DNA from: JBGSWL01 sp041752455
GTDB taxonomy: Bacteria; Pseudomonadota; Alphaproteobacteria; Rhizobiales; Rhizobiaceae
Length of the DNA stretch: 13,377 nt
Reading direction: 5' to 3'
NCBI GenBank assembly: GCA_041752455.1
Contig: JBGSWL010000058.1
Location: 1-13,377, forward strand
Part shown: positions 7,917-13,377 of the stretch, piece after piece
Position numbering within the stretch: position 1 is the first letter of the stretch
How the letters are laid out: each line of letters opens with the position of its first letter
Position numbers and translations under genes: made by a program
Notes under the pieces: model-generated
What the model was told of the DNA's origin: nothing
The model's database searches: none
What the model saw: only the letters and a program-made list of their open reading frames with translations

Positions 7917-7942
7917 GGAGGACGGCCCGCAGGCCGCCCTCC
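7917..7942 (-). other. Intercistronic stem-loop between the binding-protein gene and the ATPase gene
   Basis: GGAGG and CGGCC at 7917-7927 pair with GGCCG and CCTCC at 7932-7942 around a four-base loop, giving an 11-bp stem. The single irregular position is A·C in the plus-strand RNA but a G·U wobble in the minus-strand RNA, which fits function in the leftward transcript. It begins 17 bases after the binding-protein stop and has no T-run. It more likely stabilises the binding-protein mRNA or partly attenuates readthrough, as is common in ABC sugar operons, than ends transcription. Confidence 0.6.
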
Positions 7943-7958
7943 CTCGGGAACGTCTGGC

Positions 7959-8945
7959 TCAGAACGGATAGTCCGCCATGTTGGCCTTGTTCACGTTGAC
8001 CCAGGCCTGGCCGAAGATGACCTTGCCGTCGAGCTTGATCTTCTCGTAGCCCGGCAGGCCGAGATCCATGCCGTCGGTGACGGTTTCACCGTTCATGACC
8101 ATCACGGCGAGCTTGTTCATCGCTTCGCCGGCAACAGCCGGATCCCAGAAGCCGATGCCGTCGACAGCAGCGGTTTCGAGGTACTGGCCGGCGATCGATG
8201 GCAGCGAGGTGCCGAAGACGCAGGTGCCTTCTTCCATGCCGCGTTCTTCGATGGCACGGCCGATACCGGCAACGTCCGTCGAGGCAGAACCCTGCAGACC
8301 CTTGACGTTCGGGAAGGCGCGCAGCACTTCCTGAGCTTTGGCATAGGCTTTCTCAGCATCGTCGAAGGTCTCGTTCTTGTCCCCGACCAGCGTCATGTTC
8401 GGGTACTTTTCCTTCTGGTAGGCAATGGCGCCATCGACCCACTGGTTGTGGGTCTGCGAGGTCAGCGAGCCGACGAAAACAGCATATTCGCCTTCGCCGC
8501 CCATGCACTGGGCCATCTGTTCCATCAGGTTGGCGCCGAAGTCTTCGTTGACGAAGGCTTCGAGGTCGTAGGTGGTGTTCTGCTGGGCGGCGGCTTCATG
8601 GGTGATGACGGCGATGCCGGCATCCATGGCGCGCTTCAGAACCGGCTCGAGCGCTTCCGGCGACATCGGCACGACCGCAAGCGCGTTCACGCCCTGTGCG
8701 ATCATGTCTTCGATCAGGGCAACCTGCTGCTGCGGGTCCGCCTGGGCCGGACCGACCTGGAAGGCATCGTTTCCGGATTCGGCCGCGAATTTCTTGACGC
8801 CTTCTTCCATGCGGTTGAACCACTGGATGCCGGCGATCTTGACGACCGTGGCAATCTTCTTGCCGCCGGAGTGGCTGGCCGACCATGCGACTGTTGCGGT
8901 TCCCGCAAGCAGGGCAACCGCAAGCAATGCAACGCTCTTCTTCAT
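7959..8945 (-). CDS. Periplasmic sugar-binding protein of an ABC importer (RbsB/LsrB/RhaS-like)
   Basis: This 328-residue protein belongs to the ribose-type periplasmic binding proteins (Peripla_BP_4 superfamily). It starts MKKSVALLAVALLAGTATVA, a classical Sec signal peptide likely cut between residues 20 and 24. The mature domain begins KKIATVVKIAGIQWFNRMEEGV, followed by DMIAQGVNALAVVP and the hinge and second-lobe segments typical of LsrB and RhaS proteins. The ATG at 8945 was chosen over an earlier in-frame start at 9014 because GGGAGGA lies five bases upstream and the signal peptide follows immediately. It is the first gene of the leftward operon, downstream of the predicted promoter and operator. 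The position equivalent to the Asp-Ser-Asp ligand segment of LsrB reads T-H-E-A, so autoinducer-2 is not a supported ligand; the true ligand is unknown. Confidence 0.93.
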   Translation of the reverse strand: MKKSVALLAVALLAGTATVAWSASHSGGKKIATVVKIAGIQWFNRMEEGVKKFAAESGNDAFQVGPAQADPQQQVALIEDMIAQGVNALAVVPMSPEALEPVLKRAMDAGIAVITHEAAAQQNTTYDLEAFVNEDFGANLMEQMAQCMGGEGEYAVFVGSLTSQTHNQWVDGAIAYQKEKYPNMTLVGDKNETFDDAEKAYAKAQEVLRAFPNVKGLQGSASTDVAGIGRAIEERGMEEGTCVFGTSLPSIAGQYLETAAVDGIGFWDPAVAGEAMNKLAVMVMNGETVTDGMDLGLPGYEKIKLDGKVIFGQAWVNVNKANMADYPF

Positions 8946-8978
8946 GACTTCCTCCCTTTGCCCGACATGGGCAGTTTC

Positions 8979-8999
8979 AAAAAATGCGGCTCTTGAGCC
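8979..8999 (-). promoter_or_regulatory. Palindrome plus T-run in the leader of the importer operon
   Basis: On the minus strand, GGCTCAAGAGCC (8999-8988) is followed by GCA and then six T residues (8984-8979), ending 33 bases before the binding-protein ATG. It resembles a small attenuator or terminator, but the stem is only four to five base pairs with a two- to four-base loop, so it would be weak. A role in leader control is possible but unproven. Confidence 0.25.
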
Positions 9000-9005
9000 C
9001 GTAAA

Positions 9006-9067
9006 CTTCAACACGACACGACCACCAACCTCCCGTTGGCGGAACCTCCCGTCGTGTGCTTCAACAC
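9006..9067. repeat. Repeated motifs in the divergent intergenic region
   Basis: CTTCAACAC occurs at 9006-9014 and 9059-9067, exactly 53 bases apart, close to five helical turns. AACCTCCCGT occurs at 9027-9036 and 9043-9052, a 16-base period. The first copy also lies in the small inverted repeat CCAAC/GTTGG (9025-9039). ACACGAC at 9011-9017 is the inverted complement of GTCGTGT at 9051-9057. This density of repeats between two divergent sugar operons suggests regulator binding or a structured leader RNA for the importer operon. Confidence 0.55.
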
Positions 9068-9090
9068 TTGTGCATTGACTGCACGTATGT
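9064..9090. promoter_or_regulatory. Candidate operator dyad for the SorC-family regulator
   Basis: A perfect inverted repeat GTGCA-TTGAC-TGCAC lies at 9070-9084. It is extended on both sides by ACA (9064-9066) and TGT (9088-9090), which also match, giving a 27-base dyad with eight paired positions per arm. It lies about 63 bases before the regulator ATG and over the predicted start of the leftward transcript. Position and symmetry fit a repressor or inducer-responsive operator; the match to this regulator is inference. Confidence 0.5.
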
Positions 9091-9091
9091 G

Positions 9092-9119
9092 ACTATATAG
9101 GGACGAAAGTCGTGGTCAA
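9092..9119 (-). promoter_or_regulatory. Predicted sigma-70-type promoter of the importer operon
   Basis: On the minus strand TTGACC (9119-9114) is separated by 16 bases from TATAGT (9097-9092), a good match to the -35/-10 consensus. Transcription would begin near 9085, inside the 27-base dyad, and leave a leader of about 140 bases before the binding-protein ATG at 8945. This was identified by eye only. Confidence 0.45.
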
Positions 9120-9152
9120 GCGGCTTTCTGGGGTGGGAGGAGAAGGTTCTGC

Positions 9153-10112
9153 ATGCTGACGGTCAACCGGCATGACGACGAGATCGCGCAGGTTGCCTGG
9201 ATGTATTACGTCGGCAATCTGAGCCAGCAGGAGGTGAGCGACCGGCTCGGCATTTCGCGCTTCAAGGTGCTCCGCATGCTCGCGGATGCGCGCGACACCG
9301 GCATGGTCCGCATATCCGTCGAACACCGCACGGCCCGCATGCTGGCTCTCGCCGACCGCCTCGCCGCGCTCTACGGCCTGGTCGAGGCGCGGGTCGCGCC
9401 GGTCCCGTTCGAGCCTGCCGACGACGCCTATGGCCGTTCCGCCGTGGGCATTCTTGCAGCCGACTATCTGATGCGGGTTGCCGCGGGCGATGCGCCTGTC
9501 ACCGTCGGGGTCGGTTGGGGGCGCACCCTTTCGGCGATGACGGACCATATCACCAAGGCGCGCAATCCTCATGCAACCTTCGTGTCCCTGATGGGCTCGG
9601 TCGTGCATGCCTCATACACCGCGCCCGGTGATGTCTGCGTCCGCCTTGCGGCACAGTTCGACGCCCGCGCCATGTTGATGCCGGCGCCGTTCGTTGCCGA
9701 TACGCCGGAGGATTGCGCGGCGATCATGCGCCAGCGGCTGGTGCGCGAGGCGCTCGATGTGGGGCGTGGCGCGACACACGCTTTCATGAGCGTCGGCGAA
9801 TGCCGCGACGGAGCAATCCTGTTCCAAGGGGGGATTTTCAGCGAAGAGCAGATCGACCAGTTGCGCTCCGCGGATGTGGTCGGCGATTGCTGCGGGGTGT
9901 TTTTCCGTCAGGACGGGTCGATTGCCGACATCGAATTGAACCGCTGCACCCCGTGCATCAAGCCGCAGGAAATGTCAGCGATGGATGCGGTGATCCTTGC
10001 CAGTGGTGTTGGCAAGCTGCCGGCGACGCTGGCGGTGCTGCGTGCCGGTTTCGTCAAGCGGCTGTTCGTGGATGAGACTTTGGCAAGGGAGCTTCTCAGG
10101 GCTGGACCCTGA
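9153..10112 (+). CDS. SorC/DeoR-family sugar-responsive transcriptional regulator
   Basis: This 319-residue protein has the SorC-family layout. A helix-turn-helix near the N-terminus (residues about 24-46, LSQQEVSDRLGISRFKVLRML) is followed by a large sugar-binding domain. That domain contains GVGWGRTLSAM at 119-129 and the FVSLMGSV segment near 150, both typical of the family, whose members sense phosphorylated sugars (for example LsrR, EryD, SorC). AGGAG and GAAGG just before the ATG support the start. It is the first gene of the rightward operon and is divergent from the importer operon across a region with a candidate operator, so it probably controls both transcripts and itself. Whether it represses or activates cannot be told from the sequence. 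The effector is likely a product of the DhaK/DhaL kinase, which is inference. Confidence 0.92.
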   Translation: MLTVNRHDDEIAQVAWMYYVGNLSQQEVSDRLGISRFKVLRMLADARDTGMVRISVEHRTARMLALADRLAALYGLVEARVAPVPFEPADDAYGRSAVGILAADYLMRVAAGDAPVTVGVGWGRTLSAMTDHITKARNPHATFVSLMGSVVHASYTAPGDVCVRLAAQFDARAMLMPAPFVADTPEDCAAIMRQRLVREALDVGRGATHAFMSVGECRDGAILFQGGIFSEEQIDQLRSADVVGDCCGVFFRQDGSIADIELNRCTPCIKPQEMSAMDAVILASGVGKLPATLAVLRAGFVKRLFVDETLARELLRAGP

Positions 10113-10130
10113 CAGGCAGGAGGCGAACTG

Positions 10131-10982
10131 ATGCGCGGTTTTGGTGTCCACACGAGCATGTGGACGATGAGTTGGGACAGGGCCGGCTGCGAGCGCGCGG
10201 TCGAGCGTGCCGTCTTTCACGGCATGGATTTTCTGGAGATCGCGCTGCTCGATCCGCCAGCGGTCGACACGGTGCACAGCCGACGGACGCTGGAAGCGCA
10301 CGCGATGCGCTCGGTCTGTTCGCTCGGCCTGCCGCAAACCTGCTGGGCTTCGCGCGATCCTGACGCGGCGATTTCGTTTTTGAAACTCGCCATCGAAACC
10401 AGCGCTGCGATTGGTGCCGAAGCCTTGTCCGGCGTGATCTATGGCGGGATCGGCGAGCGCAGCGGCAAGCCACCGACCGAGGCCGAACTGGACAACGTGG
10501 CGCGCACGCTTGAAGCAGCCGCCCGCCACGCCGCTGCCCACGGCATCCTGCTCGGCATCGAGCCGGTCAACCGCTACGAAAACCATCTCCTCAACACCGG
10601 TTGGCAGGCCGTTGCGATGATCGAACGGATCGGTGCGGCCAACATCTTCGTGCATCTCGATACCTACCACATGAACATCGAGGAAAAGGGCATCGGCCAG
10701 GGGATCATCGATGCGCGCGAGCATCTGCGCTACATCCACCTGTCGGAATCCGATCGCGGCACGCCTGGCGCCGGAACCGTCGGTTGGGACGAAGTGTTTG
10801 CCGCCCTGCGTGCGGTCGGCTTTTCCGGCGGCCTTGCCATGGAAAGCTTCATCAACATGCCGCCGGAAATCGCCAACGGCCTTTCGGTGTGGCGTCCGGT
10901 TGCGTCCGGCGAAGACGAGGTGATGGGCAACGGCCTGCCGTTCCTGCGTAACAAGGCCCGGCAATACGGGTTGATCGCATGA
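10131..10982 (+). CDS. Ketose 3-epimerase-family protein (D-tagatose/D-allulose 3-epimerase-like, AP endonuclease 2 fold)
   Basis: This 283-residue TIM-barrel sugar isomerase or epimerase belongs to the xylose-isomerase-like/AP-endonuclease-2 superfamily. The metal ligands of the D-tagatose 3-epimerase group are all visible: Glu144 (GIEPVNRYE), Asp177 (VHLDTYH), His203 (YIHLSESDRG) and Glu238 (AMESF). The substrate-contacting Glu150, His180 and Arg209 are also present. Relative to the Pseudomonas cichorii enzyme as I recall it, all seven residues are shifted by the same eight positions, which strongly supports a working C3 epimerase or a closely related ketose isomerase. AGGAGG seven bases before the ATG confirms the start. 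It follows the regulator by 18 bases and overlaps the E1 alpha gene by four bases. The exact ketose is unknown, and members of this family are often promiscuous. Confidence 0.9.
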   Translation: MRGFGVHTSMWTMSWDRAGCERAVERAVFHGMDFLEIALLDPPAVDTVHSRRTLEAHAMRSVCSLGLPQTCWASRDPDAAISFLKLAIETSAAIGAEALSGVIYGGIGERSGKPPTEAELDNVARTLEAAARHAAAHGILLGIEPVNRYENHLLNTGWQAVAMIERIGAANIFVHLDTYHMNIEEKGIGQGIIDAREHLRYIHLSESDRGTPGAGTVGWDEVFAALRAVGFSGGLAMESFINMPPEIANGLSVWRPVASGEDEVMGNGLPFLRNKARQYGLIA

Positions 10983-12016
10983 GCGAGGGCCACACAGTTG
11001 CACGTTCCAATACGGAACTGCTCGATGTCTATGTCATGATGCGCCGGGTGCGCACCTTCGAGGAACGGGTCGGGGAACTGTTCGTGCGCGGCCAGTCGGC
11101 CGGCTCGATGCTGCACCTTTCAATCGGCGAGGAAAGCGCGGCCGTCGGCGTCTGCTCGCAGATGCGCGATGGCGACACCTTCACCACCCATCATCGCGGC
11201 CATGGCATCTTTCTGGCGCGCGGGGCTGATCCGGCGCGGATGATGGCAGAGATCGCCGGCAAGGAAACCGGCTATTGCGGCGGCAAGGGTGGCTCGATGC
11301 ACATTGCCGACATGGGCCTCGGGCATCTGGGCGCCAATGCGATTGTCGGCGGCGGCATCCCCGCGGTGGTCGGCGCAGGTCTTGCCGCACGCCACAAGGG
11401 CAGCACCGCCGTCTCCGTCGCCTTCTTCGGCGACGGCGCGACCGGCCAGGGCATCCTCTACGAGAGCATGAACATGGCTGCGCTCTGGCAGTTGCAGGTG
11501 ATGTTCGTGTGCATCAACAACCAGTATGGCATGGGCACGCGGATCGACCGGGCGACCGCCAATCCGCGCCTGCATGAACGGGCGGAGGCCTTTGGCCTTG
11601 CCGCAGAGACGGTAGACGGCCTCGACGTCGAAACCGTCACTGCCGCGGCGGCACGTTTGATGGCAGGGGCCCGCGCCGGTCGGCCCGCCTTCCTCGTGAT
11701 CGATTGCTACCGGTTCTTCGGCCATGCCCGCAAGGACAAGTCGCCGTACCGGGACGAGATCGAGGAGGCCGAAGGACGCCAGAAGGATCCGGTGCACGCT
11801 GCCCGCACAAAGCTCATTGCATCCGGGCTGGCGAGCGAAGCGGAACTGGATGCCGCCGACCAACGCGTCGCTGACGAGATGGACGCAACGATGGACTTTG
11901 CAGTGGCCGGTAACGAGCCACAGCTTCCCGCCATGTTCCGCGATGTCTACGACCCGGCAAGCCCGGAGCCGGAACCGGTGCGGACGCGCCTTGCCCGCGT
12001 GCTTGCGACGAACTGA
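10979..12016 (+). CDS. Thiamine-diphosphate E1 alpha subunit, acetoin-dehydrogenase-like
   Basis: This 345-residue protein is the alpha subunit of a two-subunit E1 of the 2-oxo acid/acetoin dehydrogenase family. It contains HHRGHG near 71-76, the GGKGGSMHIAD segment at 101-111 with LGANAIVGGGIP after it, which is especially typical of acetoin dehydrogenase and pyruvate E1 alpha, and the thiamine-diphosphate motif GDG (151-153) to NN (180-181). A loop with GHARKDKSPYRDE at about 248-260 corresponds to the active-site phosphorylation loop of E1 alpha. With the beta subunit it forms a heterotetramer that decarboxylates a 2-oxo acid or cleaves acetoin, passing the acyl group to the E2 lipoyl arm. 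The start overlaps the epimerase stop (ATGA). Which substrate it uses cannot be read from the sequence. Confidence 0.93.
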   Translation: MSEGHTVARSNTELLDVYVMMRRVRTFEERVGELFVRGQSAGSMLHLSIGEESAAVGVCSQMRDGDTFTTHHRGHGIFLARGADPARMMAEIAGKETGYCGGKGGSMHIADMGLGHLGANAIVGGGIPAVVGAGLAARHKGSTAVSVAFFGDGATGQGILYESMNMAALWQLQVMFVCINNQYGMGTRIDRATANPRLHERAEAFGLAAETVDGLDVETVTAAAARLMAGARAGRPAFLVIDCYRFFGHARKDKSPYRDEIEEAEGRQKDPVHAARTKLIASGLASEAELDAADQRVADEMDATMDFAVAGNEPQLPAMFRDVYDPASPEPEPVRTRLARVLATN

Positions 12017-12032
12017 AAGGCGCCAGAGGATC

Positions 12033-13007
12033 ATGATCGAGACCACCTACCGCGATGCCTTGCGCCAGGCACTCATCGACGAGATGCGGGAAAACCCGGA
12101 CGTCATCGTGCTTGGCGAGGAGGTCGGCCGCTATGGTGGCGCCTATGGCGTCACCAAGGGATTGATCGAGGAGTTCGGCGCGGCGCGCGTGCTCGATACG
12201 CCGATCTCGGAGGCCGCCATCGTCGGCGCAGCCGTCGGGGCCGCGATGACCGGGCTGCGGCCTGTTGCCGAACTGATGTATGTCGACTTCATCGGCATGA
12301 CGATGGATCAGCTTGGCAACCAGGCGGCCAAGATCCGCTACATGTTCGGCGGCCAGATCGGCGTTCCGATGGTTCTGCGAACCCAAGGCGGAACCGGACG
12401 ATCGGCCGGCGCCCAGCACAGCCAGAGCCTTGAAGGCTACGTCATGCACACGCCGGGGCTGCGCCTTGCCATGCCCGCGACGGTCGAGGACGGATACCAT
12501 CTGCTGCGTCAGGCGATGCGCCAGCCGGACCCGGTCGTCTTCATCGAGCACAAGGCGCTCTACACCATGAAGGGCGAACTCGACACGGCCAACCCGCCCG
12601 CCGCGTGGGGCAAGGCCAATGTCCTTCGGCAAGGGAATGATCTCGTCATCGTGACGTATTCGCGCCAGGTGCATTTTGCGCTGGCGGCTGCCAAGGAACT
12701 TGCGGCGAGCGGTATCGAGGCGACGGTCATTGACCTGCGCACCCTCAATCCGCTCGATTTCGAGACGATCCGCCCGCTTGTCGAACGGGCCGGACGCGCC
12801 ATGGTCGTCACCGAAAGCGTCATGACCGGCGGGGTTGCCGCCGAACTTGCCGCGCGGATCACCGAGGAGTGTTTCGACTTCCTGCAGGACCCGGTCGTTC
12901 GCGTGGCGGGCGAGGACATCCCGGTTTCCGTGTCGCCGCTGCTTGAGAAGAACTCGGTGCCGACGCCCGAACTGATCGTCGAAACCGCCCGGATGATGAT
13001 GCGATGA
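12033..13007 (+). CDS. Thiamine-diphosphate E1 beta subunit, acetoin/pyruvate-dehydrogenase-like
   Basis: This 324-residue partner of the E1 alpha subunit begins MIETTYRDALRQALIDEM, as usual for E1 beta. The segment VLGEEVGRYGGAYGVT at 26-41 and the catalytic-glutamate motif DTPISEAAIVG (Glu60) are both present, followed by RTQGGTGRSAGAQHSQSLE at 116-134, which includes the conserved His129. The C-terminal transketolase-like domain contains DLRTLNPLD. The ATG at 12033 is preceded by AGAGGA at a rather short distance of two bases and AAAGG at 12; an earlier in-frame start would lie deep in the E1 alpha gene and is rejected. The stop overlaps the ATG of the E2 gene (ATGA), so the three complex genes are co-translated. 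Confidence 0.93.
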   Translation: MIETTYRDALRQALIDEMRENPDVIVLGEEVGRYGGAYGVTKGLIEEFGAARVLDTPISEAAIVGAAVGAAMTGLRPVAELMYVDFIGMTMDQLGNQAAKIRYMFGGQIGVPMVLRTQGGTGRSAGAQHSQSLEGYVMHTPGLRLAMPATVEDGYHLLRQAMRQPDPVVFIEHKALYTMKGELDTANPPAAWGKANVLRQGNDLVIVTYSRQVHFALAAAKELAASGIEATVIDLRTLNPLDFETIRPLVERAGRAMVVTESVMTGGVAAELAARITEECFDFLQDPVVRVAGEDIPVSVSPLLEKNSVPTPELIVETARMMMR

Positions 13008-13377
13008 CGACAGCCCGCCTCACGCTGCCGATGCCCCGTCTCGGCGAGACGATGGATCAGGGCACGATTTCCAACTGGCTGGTCAAGCCGGGGCAAGCCT
13101 TTGCGCGCGGCGACCCGCTCTTGGAACTGGAAACCGACAAGACGCTTGTCGAATATCCGGCGCTTGGCGCCGGAACGCTGATCGAAACCCTGGCGGGGCC
13201 CGGCGACATCGTCGATGTCGGACAGCCGATCGCGATCATTGAAACCGGGGATGCCTGGGACGGGCTGGTGCCCGTGGCCGACGAGCCTTCTCCTGCGCCT
13301 TCGCCTGAAGCCCTGCCACCGGCAGCAAGCCCTGTGGGCGCGGCTTCGGAGAGCGCAGCAACGCGCCAGCGCGCGAC
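13004..13377 (+). CDS. Lipoyl-domain E2 acyltransferase component, partial
   Basis: The frame opens at an ATG that overlaps the E1 beta stop by four bases and stays open to the right edge, giving the first 124 residues. Residues about 5-82 form a lipoyl (biotinyl-like) domain, with the lipoylated lysine at position 46 in ELETDKTLVEYPA, so it should carry the acyl group from E1 to CoA. It is followed by an alanine- and proline-rich linker from about residue 90, as in E2 components. The peripheral-subunit-binding domain and catalytic domain lie beyond the window. Whether the operon also encodes a dihydrolipoamide dehydrogenase is not visible. Confidence 0.88.
   Translation, partial: MTTARLTLPMPRLGETMDQGTISNWLVKPGQAFARGDPLLELETDKTLVEYPALGAGTLIETLAGPGDIVDVGQPIAIIETGDAWDGLVPVADEPSPAPSPEALPPAASPVGAASESAATRQRA

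Noticed and set aside
9075..9099. TTGACT and TATATA as a plus-strand promoter for the regulator
   Set aside because: The spacer is only 13 bases, too short for a sigma-70 promoter. The same TATATA fits a leftward promoter with a 16-base spacer better.
7959..10112. An autoinducer-2 (Lsr) uptake system, suggested by LsrACDB-like importer and a SorC/LsrR-like regulator
   Set aside because: The binding protein lacks the Asp-Ser-Asp and Pro-x-Ala ligand segments expected of LsrB (it reads T-H-E-A and L-P-S-I-A), and there is no LsrK, LsrF or LsrG in the window.
11724..12032. An N-terminal extension of the E1 beta subunit into the E1 alpha gene
   Set aside because: The extension is arginine- and proline-rich, matches nothing in E1 beta proteins and overlaps the E1 alpha coding frame. 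The family-typical start MIETTYRDAL is at 12033.

Overview
The window is GC-rich, densely coded bacterial DNA. The gene families and their arrangement (LsrACDB/RhaSTPQ-like sugar ABC importer, SorC-family regulator, split DhaK/DhaL, a UxaA-type SAF protein) suggest an alphaproteobacterium, probably of the Rhizobiales. That placement is inference from gene content, not from a marker gene. I see no tRNA, rRNA, insertion sequence, CRISPR array or phage gene.

Left part (1-1601): the N-terminal piece of a UxaA-type SAF-domain protein runs off the left edge on the minus strand. After an intergenic stretch of about 180 bases come two plus-strand genes, an OsmC-family protein and a VIT1/CCC1-family membrane protein. 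They look like ordinary stress and metal homeostasis genes, unrelated to the main locus.

Main locus (1614-13377): a divergent carbohydrate-catabolic island built around a 207-base intergenic region (8946-9152). Leftward, on the minus strand, runs a seven-gene operon: periplasmic sugar-binding protein, two-domain sugar ABC ATPase, two RbsC-type permeases, DhaK, DhaL and an aldo/keto reductase. Several junctions overlap by ATGA or are only a few bases apart. Rightward, on the plus strand, runs a SorC-family regulator, a D-tagatose/D-allulose 3-epimerase-family isomerase, the alpha and beta subunits of an acetoin-dehydrogenase-like thiamine-diphosphate E1, and a lipoyl-domain E2 cut by the right edge. 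Here too ATGA overlaps join the genes.

How it may work: the importer brings in a ketose, polyol or related compound. The epimerase and the aldo/keto reductase interconvert it. DhaK/DhaL phosphorylates a dihydroxyacetone-like or larger ketose. The E1/E2 enzymes either oxidise a 2-oxo acid or cleave an alpha-ketol or diketone to an acyl-CoA. The regulator probably senses a sugar phosphate and acts at a 27-base dyad that covers the predicted start of the importer transcript. The substrate cannot be read from the sequence. The combination of DhaKL without DhaM, a DTE-type epimerase and an AcoAB-like E1/E2 in one divergent sugar regulon is the most interesting feature of the window.
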